Shown: positions 63,884 to 64,000 of the stretch, in pieces | How the letters are laid out: the number at the start of each line of letters is the position of its first letter | How positions within the stretch are numbered: position 1 is the first letter of the stretch | Source: Tetragonia tetragonoides | Taxonomy: Eukaryota; Streptophyta; Magnoliopsida; Caryophyllales; Aizoaceae | Length of the DNA: 64,000 nucleotides | Assembly (NCBI GenBank): GCA_038025085.1 | Contig: CM076149.1 | Coordinates: forward strand, 30,417,001 to 30,481,000 | Reading direction: 5' to 3' | Translations under genes and position numbers: made by a program | Notes under the pieces: generated by a model | Told to the model about the DNA's origin: nothing | The model's input: the letters and a program-made list of their open reading frames with translations, nothing else | Database searches by the model: none

Positions 63884-64000
63884 GGGATGCTTCAAACACT
63901 ACAGGGGAAGAAAACACTAACACCCAAAGAGATGGAATTGAGAGATAAATTAGCAAATGAGTTGATGACTTGATCAATGTTGTTATTTTTAGAAATTTTG

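Overview
The window looks like nuclear DNA of a flowering plant, probably a eudicot. It is AT-rich, full of long microsatellites, and built almost entirely of transposable elements: hAT, FAR1/MULE, PIF/Harbinger, Stowaway, Helitron, Ty1/copia, Ty3 chromovirus, Athila-like and Tat/Ogre-like. I find no intact host gene. Two host-type sequences survive only as fragments: a PEK/GCN2-type eIF2-alpha kinase pseudogene (about 32.1-33.9 kb) and two exons of a valyl-tRNA synthetase gene trapped inside a copia element (about 43.0-45.1 kb). The species cannot be named from sequence alone.

1-4.3 kb: the 5' two thirds of a hAT transposon on the minus strand, cut by the window edge, then a Tourist/Harbinger-type MITE. 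4.3-24.7 kb: a head-to-tail tandem duplication of about 10.2 kb (4297-14520 and 14521-24733) with a 3-bp CAA at the boundaries. Each unit holds a broken minus-strand FAR1-like (MULE) gene, a TA microsatellite, a CGGTTAACCG-rich hAT-type non-autonomous element that hosts a second, transposase-bearing hAT element, a Stowaway end and the start of a Tat/Ogre-type LTR. Target-site duplications (TSDs) show that these insertions predate the duplication. 24.1-29.3 kb: the complete 4.3-kb solo LTR inside the Stowaway element.

29.3-40.2 kb: Helitron termini, a Harbinger ORF1 remnant, the kinase pseudogene (itself split by a hAT MITE with a TSD), a Tourist MITE, a second diverged Tat/Ogre LTR piece and an Athila-like solo LTR. 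40.2-50.25 kb: a layered nest. A MULE-type element (9-bp TSD) contains a copia element (198-bp LTRs, 5-bp TSD). The copia element contains an insertion made of an inverted copy of its own sequence plus the ValRS fragment, and the ValRS intron contains another MULE-type MITE.

50.3-58.3 kb: a minus-strand Ty3 chromovirus with long LTRs, 5-bp TSD, tRNA-iMet primer site, polypurine tract, gag start, integrase and chromodomain, but with the middle of gag-pol deleted. 58.3-62.5 kb: diverged repeats of non-coding Helitrons with another hAT MITE and a 130-bp TA tract. 62.8-64.0 kb: ORF1 of a PIF/Harbinger element, broken, running to the window edge.

Positions of element ends rest on TIR, TSD and LTR signals read directly. 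Family names rest on protein motifs recognised by eye. Identity figures are eye estimates unless given as counts.
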